Shown here: piece after piece, positions 16,616-25,726 of the stretch
Position numbering within the stretch: position 1 is the stretch's first letter
Layout of the letters: every line of letters begins with the position of its first letter
Assembly (NCBI RefSeq): GCF_000621865.1
Contig: NZ_KK211360.1
Coordinates: 18,890 to 82,889, forward strand
Length of the DNA stretch: 64,000 bases
Direction: 5' to 3'
Origin: Pseudobutyrivibrio sp. MD2005
GTDB lineage: Bacteria; Bacillota; Clostridia; Lachnospirales; Lachnospiraceae
Position numbers and translations under genes: made by a program
The notes under the pieces: model-generated
Seen by the model: the letters and a program-made list of their open reading frames with translations, nothing else
What the model was told of the DNA's origin: nothing
The model's database searches: none

Positions 16616-17623
16616 ATGGCGACTGAAGATTTAAATGGCGTACAAAAAGCAGCTATACTTTTAATTGCCCTTGGTCCAGAGAAATCAGCTCAAATATTTA
16701 AGCATCTCAAGGAAGACGAAATCGAAGAATTGACTCTAGAGATAGCAAATACTAGAAGCATTTCTCCAAATCTCAAGGAAGAGGTAATTGAGGAGTTTTA
16801 TCAGGTTTGTCTTGCACAGCAGTATATTGCAGAAGGTGGTATTGGCTATGCCAAAGAGCTTTTGGAAAAGGCTTTGGGCGACGACCGAGCACAGGATGTT
16901 ATCACAAAGCTTACTGCCAGCTTGCAGGTTAGACCTTTCGAATTTATTCGTAAGACAGAACCTTCTCAGGTGCTTAACTTTATACAGGATGAACATCCAC
17001 AGACTATCGCGATGATTCTTTCTTACCTGTCAGCAGGTCAGGCATCACTTATTATTGGAGCCCTGCCTCCTGAAAAGCAGGCTGATGTTGCAAAACGTAT
17101 AGCGATGATGGATAGAACTTCGCCTGAGGTAATCAAGGAGGTTGAGCGAGTGCTTGAACGTAAGCTATCATCTCTTATCAATCAGGATTACAGTATCGCC
17201 GGAGGTGTTGATGCTGTAGTAAATATCTTGAACACCGTAGACCGTGGTACAGAAAAACGTATCATGGAGTCTTTGGAAATTGAAGAGCCAGAGCTTGCTG
17301 AAGAAATCAGAAAGAAGATGTTCGTATTCGAGGATATCTTGCTTCTTGACGATAGAGCTATTCAGCGTGTTCTTAGAGACGTTGATAACTCAGATCTTGG
17401 TGTTGCTCTTAAGGGCGCTAATGATGAAGTTCAGGCAGCTATCTTCAAGAACCTTTCATCACGTCTTGCAGCCATGATTAAAGAAGATATGGAATTCATG
17501 GGTCCTGTACGTATGAAGGACGTAGAAGAAGCACAACAGAAGATTGTAGGTATTATTAGAAAGCTGGAAGACTCTGCAGAGATTGTAATTTCAAGAGGTG
17601 GAGGAGACGAACTTGTTGTCTAG
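16616..17623 (+). CDS. fliG: Flagellar motor switch protein FliG
   Basis: FliG is the rotor protein that contacts MotA and converts ion flow to torque. Its 335 residues fit the family. It has the N-terminal FliF-binding domain (GVQKAAILLIALGPEKSAQIFKHL), the middle domain with EHPQTIAMILSYL (the EHPQ motif, about residues 125-137) and the C-terminal motor domain containing LLLDDRAIQRVLRDVDNSDLGVALKG with alternating charged residues that contact the stator. It starts three bases after fliF and its 3' end overlaps the start of fliH. Confidence 0.98.
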   Translation: MATEDLNGVQKAAILLIALGPEKSAQIFKHLKEDEIEELTLEIANTRSISPNLKEEVIEEFYQVCLAQQYIAEGGIGYAKELLEKALGDDRAQDVITKLTASLQVRPFEFIRKTEPSQVLNFIQDEHPQTIAMILSYLSAGQASLIIGALPPEKQADVAKRIAMMDRTSPEVIKEVERVLERKLSSLINQDYSIAGGVDAVVNILNTVDRGTEKRIMESLEIEEPELAEEIRKKMFVFEDILLLDDRAIQRVLRDVDNSDLGVALKGANDEVQAAIFKNLSSRLAAMIKEDMEFMGPVRMKDVEEAQQKIVGIIRKLEDSAEIVISRGGGDELVV

Positions 17624-18506
17624 TAGAAATGTTATTTACGGATTTACTGTTGCACCTGATTCCGTTGATGAAGAAGGGGAACGCGAGAAAGCCGTAATTG
17701 ACTCAAATGAGCTTGCTAAGCAAATCATTTTAAAACAAGAAAATGAATATAAGGCTAAGCTATTAGACGAGGAAAGAGAAAGACGCCTCGCAGCCATGAG
17801 AGAATCTGGAGAAGAAATCCCTGAAGGGGTGGATGCCGATGAATTCTTAGGCTTAGTGGATACCATCACTCAAACTGAGGAGCAGCCGGATATGTCTGGC
17901 CAGATTGAGGAGATGTTGGCTGAAGCCAGAGAAGAGGCTGAAAGGATTATAGCCGATGCAAATGCTCAGGCTGATGAGATTCTTTCTGCTGCTCAGCTTA
18001 ATGCTGATGCCATGAAAAATCTGGCCCGGCAGGATGGTGAAAAAGCAGGCTATAACGAAGGTACCCAGCGTGCTGCGATGGAGCTTCATGATGCTCAGAC
18101 TAACATGCAGGCTGAAATCGACAGAATACAGAATGAATACATGGAGCGTCAGCTTCATATGGAAAGAGAAATTTTAGACATGTGTTTGCCTGTTTTTGAG
18201 CATGTTTTTTCAGCTGAGCTTTCCGGTAGAAAAGATGTAATTTATCATCTTTTAGACCATTGTATTATGAAAATTGAACGCACTGGCCAGATGCAGATTA
18301 AAGTCAGCGATGCTAATGCGGAATTTATCAAAAGTAAGAAGGATGAAATTCAAGGAAAAATTGGCGCTGAAGTAGGGTTAGATATTATTGCTGATCCTCT
18401 TTTAAATGACAGCCAATGCATTATAGAAACAGATGGTGGCATTTTTGATTGTAGCATAGACACAGAGCTAGATAATCTCATTAGAGAGATTAGAGCCTTG
18501 AGCTAA
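17613..18506 (+). CDS. fliH: Flagellar assembly protein FliH (ATPase regulator)
   Basis: FliH is the peripheral stalk of the export ATPase and regulates FliI. The protein of about 297 residues is highly acidic in the N-terminal third, then a long helical region (EEMLAEAREEAERIIADANAQADEILSAAQ, outline positions about 105-140) and a C-terminal domain ending FDCSIDTELDNLIREIRALS, which matches the FliH/V-ATPase E-subunit end. The start is uncertain. A TTG at 17613 follows GGTGGAGGAG (17597-17606), and a GTG at 17598 or the TTG at 17616 are alternatives. All overlap the end of fliG, so the pair is translationally coupled. Confidence 0.88.
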   Translation: MLSSRNVIYGFTVAPDSVDEEGEREKAVIDSNELAKQIILKQENEYKAKLLDEERERRLAAMRESGEEIPEGVDADEFLGLVDTITQTEEQPDMSGQIEEMLAEAREEAERIIADANAQADEILSAAQLNADAMKNLARQDGEKAGYNEGTQRAAMELHDAQTNMQAEIDRIQNEYMERQLHMEREILDMCLPVFEHVFSAELSGRKDVIYHLLDHCIMKIERTGQMQIKVSDANAEFIKSKKDEIQGKIGAEVGLDIIADPLLNDSQCIIETDGGIFDCSIDTELDNLIREIRALS

Positions 18507-18515
18507 GGAGAGAAA

Positions 18516-19826
18516 ATGGACTCGAATTCACTGATGCAGCTTATTGAAAAGGATTATTTTAAATCCCTTGGCAAGGTTGTTAAGGTCGTAGGACTTACAA
18601 TTGAATCAGTTGGACCGGAGGCAAAGCTTCGCGATTTGTGCGAGATTATTGTGGAAGGCTCCCATGAAAGAATTAAAGCAGAGGTTGTCGGATTTAAGGA
18701 TAAACGTCTGCTTTTGATGCCTTATGAGAATGTTGAAGGTATTGGAGTAGGCTGTATGGTTGAAAATACTGGACATCCTCTCGAGGTTGCTGTTGGGGAT
18801 GAACTTCTAGGACATCTTGTGGATGGCCTAGGTGTGCCTTCTGATGTTGATGATTTTTCTGGATTTGAGAATCTTGTTGGGTATCCTGCAGAGGCGGATC
18901 CACCTGACCCAATGTCCAGAGTTATCATAAAAGAGCCTTTATCACTTGGCGTAAAGGCTGTGGATGGCCTTATCACTGTTGGTAAGGGGCAGAGAATTGG
19001 TATATTTGCAGGCTCAGGTGTTGGTAAATCAACACTTATGGGTATGTTTGCAAGAAATACAAAGGCGGAGATAAATGTTATTGCGCTTATTGGCGAGCGT
19101 GGTCGAGAAGTTAGAGAGTTCGTTGAAAACGACTTGGGACCAGAAGGTATGGCTCGCTCAGTGGTTGTTTGTGCCACAAGCGATAAACCAGCACTTATCA
19201 GAAAAAAAGCTGCGTTGACTGCGACGGCTATAGCTGAATACTTTAGAGACCAGGGAAGGGATGTTCTTCTTATGATGGATTCCCTCACTCGTTTTTCTAT
19301 GGCACAGCGCGAGATAGGCCTGGCATCAGGCGAGCCTCCTGTTACTAGAGGTTATCCACCGTCAGTATATTCTGAAATGCCTCGCCTTTTAGAGAGAGCT
19401 GGAAATGCTGCTGTTGGCTCTATTACAGGGCTTTATACAGTCCTTGTAGATGGTGATGATTTTAATGAGCCTATCACCGATACAGCTCGTTCTATTTTAG
19501 ACGGACATATTATGCTAAATCGTAAGTTGGCACAGAAAAATCATTATCCTGCTATTGATGTGCTTCAGTCTATTTCCAGAGTTATGTCCGCTGTGGCAAC
19601 CCCAGAGCATAAAGCTGTTGCTGGAAAGCTGAAAAATGTTTTGGCCACTTATCAAGAGGCTGAAGATTTGATAAATATTGGCGCATATAAAAATGGTTCA
19701 AATAAATCTATTGATTACGCTATCAAAAAGATAGACGCTGTTAATGCTTTCTTGTTACAGCAAACCCATGACAAATTTGAGTATGACGATATCATTGCTC
19801 AGATGACTGCTATTTTTGAGGATTAG
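18516..19826 (+). CDS. fliI: Flagellum-specific ATP synthase/export ATPase FliI
   Basis: FliI is the hexameric ATPase that drives flagellar protein export, related to the F1 beta subunit. The 436-residue protein has the N-terminal beta-barrel, Walker A GSGVGKST at residues 166-173, GERGREVREF, the Walker B stretch VLLMMDSLTRFSMAQREIGLASGEPP and a C-terminal helical domain. All family residues expected for hydrolysis are intact. AAGGAGAG precedes the ATG. It sits between fliH and fliJ, its regulator and stalk partners. Confidence 0.98.
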   Translation: MDSNSLMQLIEKDYFKSLGKVVKVVGLTIESVGPEAKLRDLCEIIVEGSHERIKAEVVGFKDKRLLLMPYENVEGIGVGCMVENTGHPLEVAVGDELLGHLVDGLGVPSDVDDFSGFENLVGYPAEADPPDPMSRVIIKEPLSLGVKAVDGLITVGKGQRIGIFAGSGVGKSTLMGMFARNTKAEINVIALIGERGREVREFVENDLGPEGMARSVVVCATSDKPALIRKKAALTATAIAEYFRDQGRDVLLMMDSLTRFSMAQREIGLASGEPPVTRGYPPSVYSEMPRLLERAGNAAVGSITGLYTVLVDGDDFNEPITDTARSILDGHIMLNRKLAQKNHYPAIDVLQSISRVMSAVATPEHKAVAGKLKNVLATYQEAEDLINIGAYKNGSNKSIDYAIKKIDAVNAFLLQQTHDKFEYDDIIAQMTAIFED

Positions 19827-19835
19827 AGGTAGCTT

Positions 19836-20291
19836 ATGGCAAAGTTTGTTTATAGGATGCAAAATATCCTGGAATTAAAACAAAAGCTCGAAGAGCAGGA
19901 AAAAGCAAACTTTGGCATGGCAACTGCGCGCTTTAACGAGGAGCAGCAAAAGCTTCGAGAATTAATGGTTAAGCAGGCGGGGTATGAAAAAAGGCTCAAG
20001 GAATTGTCCGTTGGAACAATTGATATAAAAGAGATTAAGACCTGTAAAAATGCAATTACATCTATGAAGGTAGCTTTGAGGGACCAAATGATTGTCTTAT
20101 CAAAGGCGCAAAAAGCAATGGAGCTTGCTAGAAAAAAGCTTAATGAAGTGATGATGGAAAGAAAAATGCATGAAAAGCTTAGAGAGCATGCCTTTGAGGA
20201 ATTCTTAGATGAAATTGATTATGAAGAAAGTAAGATCACTGACGAATTAGTTAGTTACTCATATTTTAATGCAGAAAAAGAGGAAGAATAG
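19836..20291 (+). CDS. fliJ: Flagellar export protein FliJ
   Basis: FliJ is the coiled-coil stalk inserted into the FliI ring and a chaperone-escort of late export substrates. The 151-residue protein is almost entirely charged helix, beginning MAKFVYRMQNILELKQKLEEQEKANF (outline) in the family pattern and ending in Glu-rich helices. It begins ten bases after fliI and ends two bases before the MotE-like gene. Sequence conservation in this family is low, so the call rests on the coiled coil, length and position. Confidence 0.88.
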   Translation: MAKFVYRMQNILELKQKLEEQEKANFGMATARFNEEQQKLRELMVKQAGYEKRLKELSVGTIDIKEIKTCKNAITSMKVALRDQMIVLSKAQKAMELARKKLNEVMMERKMHEKLREHAFEEFLDEIDYEESKITDELVSYSYFNAEKEEE

Positions 20292-20293
20292 TT

Positions 20294-21151
20294 ATGGCAG
20301 ATGTTACAGAAGAAGTAAAGGAAAGTCCTGAGGACAAAAAGGCTGCGAAAAAGGCTGCCAAGGAGGCTAAAAAAGCTGAAAAACTGGCTCGTAAGGAAGC
20401 AAAAAAGAATGGTGAGGCATTACCTGAAGATGAGGAGAGCCTGGGTGTTGTAGGGCATCTTATCATGGGCTTTGTTGTACTTCTCATTCTCTTAATATGG
20501 CTTGTCATATTTGCATTTCTAGTAAAAATGGATGTGGGCGGTTTTGGTTCGACCGTTCTTTTTCCTGTGCTTAAAGATGTTCCATACGTTAATAGAATCC
20601 TTCCTGGTATAGAGGAATACATTCCTGAAGAAGAGGAAGAAGAATTGCCATATAAAACTGTTGAAGAGGCAGTTGATAGAATAAAAGAGCTTGAGGTGGA
20701 AATAGAACAGCTTAAGGCTGACGGTTCTGCCAACAGCGATTATATTGCTGAGCTTGAGGCGGCATCTGCGGAGCTGGCTGAATATAAGGCAAACGAGGCT
20801 GCATTTGAGGAAGAAAAAGAAAAATTTTACGAAGAGGTTGTTTTTTCGGACAATGCACCCGATATAAAAGAATATAAGACATACTATGAGTCTATTGCGC
20901 CCGAAAATGCAGAGGCAATCTACAAACAGGTTGTTTCTCAATTGCAGACAGATGCTGAAATCGAGGATTATGTTAAGACATACTCCAGCATGAAGCCTAA
21001 AAATGCAGCTGCCATATTTGACACTATGACAGATGATTTTGATCTTGTATGTGAGATATTAGCATCAATGGACGCTGCTACAAGAGCAGATATTCTTTCT
21101 GCCATGAGCGAAGAAAATGCAGCAATTTTAACAAAGATGATGGAACCTTAG
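20294..21151 (+). CDS. MotE/YlxF-like membrane protein with MgtE-N-type domain
   Basis: The 285-residue protein has a Lys/Ala/Glu-rich cytoplasmic segment (1-45), one transmembrane helix (about 56-78, VVLLILLIWLVIFAFLV), a coiled coil (about 120-180) and a C-terminal domain with SSMKPKNAAAIFDTMTDD and AILTKMME, typical of MotE and MgtE-N. In Bacillus subtilis ylxF occupies the same slot between fliJ and fliK; in other bacteria MotE is a periplasmic chaperone of the stator protein MotC. It is probably involved in stator or export function, but its role in Firmicutes is not settled. Confidence 0.8.
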   Translation: MADVTEEVKESPEDKKAAKKAAKEAKKAEKLARKEAKKNGEALPEDEESLGVVGHLIMGFVVLLILLIWLVIFAFLVKMDVGGFGSTVLFPVLKDVPYVNRILPGIEEYIPEEEEEELPYKTVEEAVDRIKELEVEIEQLKADGSANSDYIAELEAASAELAEYKANEAAFEEEKEKFYEEVVFSDNAPDIKEYKTYYESIAPENAEAIYKQVVSQLQTDAEIEDYVKTYSSMKPKNAAAIFDTMTDDFDLVCEILASMDAATRADILSAMSEENAAILTKMMEP

Positions 21152-21207
21152 ATTCTTAGAAGTCTTATAGTAGCTTGAAAACAAAATAGGTGAAAGGAGG
21201 AAAATAC

Positions 21208-22710
21208 ATGACAAGTAGCAATGTTTCCAACTTGCTCATTCAGGTAAGCAACATCAGTGTAGAGATGCCAGATTCGAAAATGGCTTCCCAGCCTGCTGGT
21301 GGCTTATTTGAAAAGACTTTGCAAAACGTTGCTGATTCTAATGTATCTGTGAAGACTACTCCAGGAGACACAGTTTCTAAATCTGGCAAAAGCGAGATAG
21401 AAACTGCAGCTGCAAAGCTAAGTAAGACCAAAGAAGCTACAGGAAAGCCACAAGAGGAGCAACCATCTACGGATGCCGAAGTTGTTTCTAAGGTTGAAGA
21501 AGTAGTATCTGAGGTGAAGGAAATCATCGAAGAAGAGCTTGGAGTTACTGAGGAAGATATTGAAAATGCAATGGAAACCTTAGGGCTCACAATTATCGAT
21601 TTACTTAATCCACAAAACTTGGCAGAGGTAGTAGCGAACCTTACAAATCAAGAGGATTCTATTTCTCTTGTAATGAGTGAGGAATTCAAGAACATTTTAG
21701 ATGCAGTAACAGATTTGTCAGAGCAGTTATTTACCGACACCGGCTTAGATTTTAAAGCTATCAAGGAGATGTTTTTAGAAGCTGGCCAATTACCAGTGCA
21801 AGAACCTGTTGAAATGACAGAAGTGATGCCACAGGTAGAAATTCCTAATACTGAGATAGAATCGGAAACTACAATCACAGTAGAGGAAATTACAGATGAG
21901 CCGATTTTAGAAGCTATTCCGATACCTGTAGAACCTAAGAAAGCAGATGAGACAAAAGCTGTAGATGTTAAAACAGATGACATAGAGGCGACATCTTCTA
22001 AGGAAGAGGAACCTGTTTCAGTTTTAACTAAGACAGAGGACAAACAGGATGCTCCAAAAAAGGAGAATCAAGAATTTACAAACAACAAAGACTTTAATCA
22101 GCAGTTAAAGAATACAAAAGTTGAGATTAAAGGCGATTCTGAACCTGTAATTAGAGCGGAAAATGCTGTATTTACACAGCCTAGGGAGGACGTACAGTTC
22201 TTGCCAAAGGAACAGATTGTAGCTTTACCAACTGGTGAAACAGTTACAACTGAAGAAATTGTAAATCAGTTTATTGAGCAGGCCAGAGTATTAAACGACG
22301 CCGAGACAACCACAATGGAAATGACACTTAACCCAGAAGGTTTAGGAAAGATTTTCATGGAGGTTACTCAAAAGGGTGATGAAATTACTGCAAAAATCTT
22401 TACAGAGAACGATGCAGTAAAGCAGGCTCTTGAAACACAAATGGCTAACCTTCGATTCGAGGTTAATCAGACTTCTACTAAAGTTACTTCCATCGAAGTT
22501 TCAGTAGGAGCCCATGAATTCGAAAGAAATCTTGAAGAAGATGCCAAAGGTGATGAGAGAAGAGAAAATCAGACAGAGCAGTCTCAGAAGAGAAGCTCTA
22601 GAATCAATCTTAACAGCTTAGACGATTTAAGCGGATTGATGTCTGACGAAGATATGCTTATCGCTCAAATGATGAAGGATAATGGAAATACATTAGACTT
22701 CCAGGCGTAA
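21208..22710 (+). CDS. fliK: Flagellar hook-length control protein FliK
   Basis: FliK is exported during hook growth and measures hook length, then interacts with FlhB to switch export to filament substrates. The 500-residue protein has a long low-complexity region rich in Glu, Thr, Val and Lys (about 30-350) and the conserved C-terminal domain (about 370-455) with EMTLNPEGLGKIFMEVTQKG and LRFEVNQ, the Flg_hook motif. AAAGGAGG lies before the ATG at 21208; an in-frame ATG-like start at 21190 would overlap that site and is rejected. The weakly conserved middle is normal for FliK. Confidence 0.93.
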   Translation: MTSSNVSNLLIQVSNISVEMPDSKMASQPAGGLFEKTLQNVADSNVSVKTTPGDTVSKSGKSEIETAAAKLSKTKEATGKPQEEQPSTDAEVVSKVEEVVSEVKEIIEEELGVTEEDIENAMETLGLTIIDLLNPQNLAEVVANLTNQEDSISLVMSEEFKNILDAVTDLSEQLFTDTGLDFKAIKEMFLEAGQLPVQEPVEMTEVMPQVEIPNTEIESETTITVEEITDEPILEAIPIPVEPKKADETKAVDVKTDDIEATSSKEEEPVSVLTKTEDKQDAPKKENQEFTNNKDFNQQLKNTKVEIKGDSEPVIRAENAVFTQPREDVQFLPKEQIVALPTGETVTTEEIVNQFIEQARVLNDAETTTMEMTLNPEGLGKIFMEVTQKGDEITAKIFTENDAVKQALETQMANLRFEVNQTSTKVTSIEVSVGAHEFERNLEEDAKGDERRENQTEQSQKRSSRINLNSLDDLSGLMSDEDMLIAQMMKDNGNTLDFQA

Positions 22711-22728
22711 AAGGAGAGGAGGAAATTA

Positions 22729-23526
22729 ATGGCGGGATCACTAGTAGGTCAGATTGTTAATGGTGAGTATAAGAAGACAGCGGCTTCCAATGATGCTACA
22801 AAAGCAAATAGCACCACTAGCACATCGAAAACGGCCTCAAAAGAGGGGACTCAGTACAACGAAGAAATGTTTTTACAGCTTCTTGTAGCTGAAATGCAAT
22901 ATCAAGATCCACTAGAACCAACTGACAATGGTCAGTATGTTCAACAGCTTGCTTCATTTACACAAATCGAAGCAATTCAGTCAGTACAAAGCGATATGGC
23001 TACAATCCAGGCTAATAGCCTAGTTGGTAAAGTAGTTATTATCGACGCAGATAATGAAGAGATACACGGTGTAGTTGATTACGTAACAACAGATGATGAT
23101 GGCAAAATGTTTGCATCAGTTGATGGTAAGGAATACGAAATCGACGATATCAAATCTGTAGTGAATGAAACATATTACAATGCAGTAATGACAATAGACG
23201 CATTTAACACAATGGTAGCAAAACTTCCAACAACAGAAACAGTTACATTGGGAGATGAAAAGGCTATCACAGATGTAATGAATGTCTATAATGCAATGGA
23301 TTCATATACACAGGGATTTGTATCTAAAGAGACAGTGGATTATATAAAAGCATTGGCAGCTAAGTTTGCAGAGCTAAAGAAAGCAAAGGAAGAGTCCGAT
23401 AATAATAACGAGACAGTTTCTGAAACGGCTGCAACAAGCAATACTAACACAAATGAAGAGACTACAGAAAGTGCAGAAGAAGAGACCTCAGAGGAAGTTG
23501 CCCCTACAGAAACAGAAGGAGCTTAA
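22729..23526 (+). CDS. flgD: Flagellar hook assembly protein FlgD
   Basis: FlgD caps the growing hook so that FlgE can polymerise. The conserved N-terminal core lies at about 40-85, with MFLQLLVAEMQYQDPLEPTDN and QLASFTQIEAIQ. The C-terminal part (about 100-220) is longer than usual and ends in an acidic, Thr/Glu-rich tail of about 40 residues (EESDNNNE to TETEGA), which is not typical of well-studied FlgD. AGGAGG lies before the ATG. It sits between fliK, which sets hook length, and the small operon protein and flgE. Confidence 0.93.
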   Translation: MAGSLVGQIVNGEYKKTAASNDATKANSTTSTSKTASKEGTQYNEEMFLQLLVAEMQYQDPLEPTDNGQYVQQLASFTQIEAIQSVQSDMATIQANSLVGKVVIIDADNEEIHGVVDYVTTDDDGKMFASVDGKEYEIDDIKSVVNETYYNAVMTIDAFNTMVAKLPTTETVTLGDEKAITDVMNVYNAMDSYTQGFVSKETVDYIKALAAKFAELKKAKEESDNNNETVSETAATSNTNTNEETTESAEEETSEEVAPTETEGA

Positions 23527-23543
23527 TGAATTAGGAGGTATGC

Positions 23544-23945
23544 ATGAATAACATCAATTTTAATCCGAATTTCACCTCCATTGAGCAAGTAGCTGGAACT
23601 TATCTCAATCCAGCAGCTGAGTCTAGACCACTCGGCAACATTAACGGAGCAAGCTTCGAAGATATATTTAAACAGAAGTTACAAAGTGCTTCTGATTTAA
23701 AGTTTTCAAAGCATGCAACTCAGAGATTAGATGATAGAAACATCGAACTTACTGAGGAACAATCCCTTAGACTTTCAGAAGGAGTTCAGAAGGCTCAGGA
23801 AAAAGGGATTACTGATTCGCTTGTACTTGTAGATACATTGGCTTTTATAGTTAACGTACCTAATCAAACGGTTGTAACTGCAATGGATCAGACAGAATCA
23901 GATGAGAACATTTTTACAAATATTGACGGTGCTGTAATAGTTTAG
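23544..23945 (+). CDS. Small flagellar operon protein (TIGR02530-type)
   Basis: This 133-residue protein resembles the conserved flagellar operon protein described as TIGR02530, found between flgD and flgE in Firmicutes and spirochaetes. The conserved block is FSKHATQRLDDRNI, then SEGVQKAQEKGITDSLVLVDTLAFIVNVPNQTVVTAMD in outline (about 52-115), with NIFTNIDGAVIV at the end. It has no membrane segment. Its molecular role is unknown; position suggests hook assembly. TTAGGAGG lies before the ATG. Confidence 0.85.
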   Translation: MNNINFNPNFTSIEQVAGTYLNPAAESRPLGNINGASFEDIFKQKLQSASDLKFSKHATQRLDDRNIELTEEQSLRLSEGVQKAQEKGITDSLVLVDTLAFIVNVPNQTVVTAMDQTESDENIFTNIDGAVIV

Positions 23946-23965
23946 CTGGACCTTATGGAAGCTAA

Positions 23966-23991
23966 TTGCCCCTGACTGACAGATGGGGCAA
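23966..23991 (+). other. Intergenic hairpin between the TIGR02530-type gene and flgE
   Basis: TTGCCCC (23966-23972) pairs with GGGGCAA (23985-23991) across a 12-base loop. There is no T tract after it, so it is more likely an mRNA processing or stabilising stem than a terminator. It could help raise the level of the flgE message relative to upstream genes. Confidence 0.5.
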
Positions 23992-24035
23992 CACAGTCAC
24001 CTCAATAGCACTATGCTTTGAGGAGGTCATTCATT

Positions 24036-25667
24036 ATGATGAGATCACTTTTCTCTGGTGTAGCAGGTCTTAAGACCCACCAGACAAAGATGGATGTTAT
24101 TGGTAATAACATCTCTAACGTTAACACAGTTGCGTTCAAATCATCTTCAACAACTTTTTCTGATATTATGTATCAGACCACTTCACAGGCTTCAGGAGCA
24201 ACAGCTACTCGAGGCGGTACAAATGCTAAGCAGATAGGTCTTGGTGTTACTAATGGTGCAACCAAGATTTCCATCACATCCGCTGGTGCTGCCCAGTCTA
24301 CTGGTGATGCTCTTGATATCAGACTTACAGATACAAACACAACAAACTTTTTCATCGTAAATAATGGTTCTGAGAACGTATTTACAAGAGCTGGATCTTT
24401 CTATCTTGATGGAAATGGTAACCTTGCCATGACAACAACTGGTTATTTAGTTATGGGTTGGCAGGTAGATCCAGGAAATCCTAAGGAAGTAGTAAAGGAT
24501 ACTGTTACACCTCTTAGAGTTATGAAACCTGAGAATCTAACAAGTGCGCCTGAGGCAACAACACAGGCTAATTTCTCTGGTGTAATTGATAAGACTGACA
24601 GCCAGTTCAGCTCAACAGGTGGATATGTTCGTTCATTCACATTCTATGATAACCTTGGTTATTCATATACAGCTAAGTTTGCTATTAAGCGTGTTGGCGA
24701 TGGTACTTCAGGTGAGTATACAATCGGTTTAACAAACGTTTATGATTCCAACAACAAAGATATCCTTGCTGATTATGTGGCAGATGGTGGTACAATCCAA
24801 AATATCTTTGGTGAGACAAACCCAACTACATCAGCTTATTCCCTTGCCGAAGGCTTTAAAACACAACAGCAGGGTAACCTTACATATGAGCTTGTAGATG
24901 CCAACAACAATGTATTAACATACGATGCAGCTACTAAGACATTTAAGAATGCTGCAGAAACAGTAAGTTATACATTGGCTCAGGTTTGCGGTGCCTCAGG
25001 CGACAATGTTACCGGTGCAACAATTGGCAATGGTGTAATCAATGTCACAGAGACCACCATAAGCTATGACTTAAAGTTTGATACCAAAGAGGGTACATTG
25101 ACAGCTGCTGGAGAGGATGGACAGACACAGCTTCAGTTTAATGCTTCATTGCTTGGACCATACAGAGAAAATGTTCCTGTTACAAACGCTATTTCTAATA
25201 TCACAATTGACTTTTCACAGCTATTAAACTATGACAATGGCGGAACATCTACTGCAGTAGCAGATGCAGGTGCTACAGATGGAACAACTGGAAGAGGTAA
25301 AAAGCTTGGTACTATGACTGGTCTTTCAGTTCAGAATGATGGTAGAATTTACGGATCTTACAGCAATGGTAATACAGTTCTCTTAGGACAGATTGCAGTA
25401 GCACAGTTTGCAAATGCATCAGGTCTTGAAGAACTTGGTGACAATTGTTACAAGACAACACTTAACTCTGGCGAATTCGATGGTATTGGTATAGATATTT
25501 CTGCTGATGGTTCTTCAATGAACACAGGTCAGCTTGAAATGGCTAACGTAGACCTTTCATCTGAGTTTACAGATATGATTACAACACAGCGTGGATTCCA
25601 GGCAAATTCAAGAATCATTACAGTATCAGACACAATGCTTGAAGAACTTATAAACCTCAAGCGTTAA
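24036..25667 (+). CDS. flgE: Flagellar hook protein FlgE
   Basis: FlgE polymerises into the hook. The 543-residue protein has the N-terminal signature MRSLFSGVAGLKTHQTKMDVIGNNISNVNT (outline, about 2-31), a variable D1-D2 centre rich in Thr, Gly and Asn, and the C-terminal motif with LEMANVDLSSEFTDMITTQRGFQANSRIITVSD (outline, about 500-530). It is longer than the roughly 400-residue FlgE of E. coli, mainly in the central domain. AGGAGG (24021-24026) precedes two adjacent ATG codons at 24036 and 24039. A strong terminator follows directly, which ends the first half of the flagellar operon. Confidence 0.95.
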   Translation: MMRSLFSGVAGLKTHQTKMDVIGNNISNVNTVAFKSSSTTFSDIMYQTTSQASGATATRGGTNAKQIGLGVTNGATKISITSAGAAQSTGDALDIRLTDTNTTNFFIVNNGSENVFTRAGSFYLDGNGNLAMTTTGYLVMGWQVDPGNPKEVVKDTVTPLRVMKPENLTSAPEATTQANFSGVIDKTDSQFSSTGGYVRSFTFYDNLGYSYTAKFAIKRVGDGTSGEYTIGLTNVYDSNNKDILADYVADGGTIQNIFGETNPTTSAYSLAEGFKTQQQGNLTYELVDANNNVLTYDAATKTFKNAAETVSYTLAQVCGASGDNVTGATIGNGVINVTETTISYDLKFDTKEGTLTAAGEDGQTQLQFNASLLGPYRENVPVTNAISNITIDFSQLLNYDNGGTSTAVADAGATDGTTGRGKKLGTMTGLSVQNDGRIYGSYSNGNTVLLGQIAVAQFANASGLEELGDNCYKTTLNSGEFDGIGIDISADGSSMNTGQLEMANVDLSSEFTDMITTQRGFQANSRIITVSDTMLEELINLKR

Positions 25668-25685
25668 TGACAATTTAAAGGATTA

Positions 25686-25723
25686 AAAATACCCGCTCAG
25701 CTTTTAAACTGGGCGGGTATTTT
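25686..25723. terminator. Bidirectional terminator between flgE and the lacI-type gene
   Basis: AAAATACCCGCTCAG (25686-25700) pairs with CTGGGCGGGTATTTT (25709-25723), 15 pairs with one G-T around an 8-base loop, with A and T runs on opposite sides. It ends transcription of flgE from the left and of the repressor gene from the right. Confidence 0.93.
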
Positions 25724-25726
25724 GTG

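Noticed and set aside
18722-19288. Long minus-strand open frame (188 codons) opposite fliI
   Set aside because: It lies wholly inside fliI, has no ribosome binding site, and its composition (Ser/Pro/Thr rich) is that of an antisense frame.
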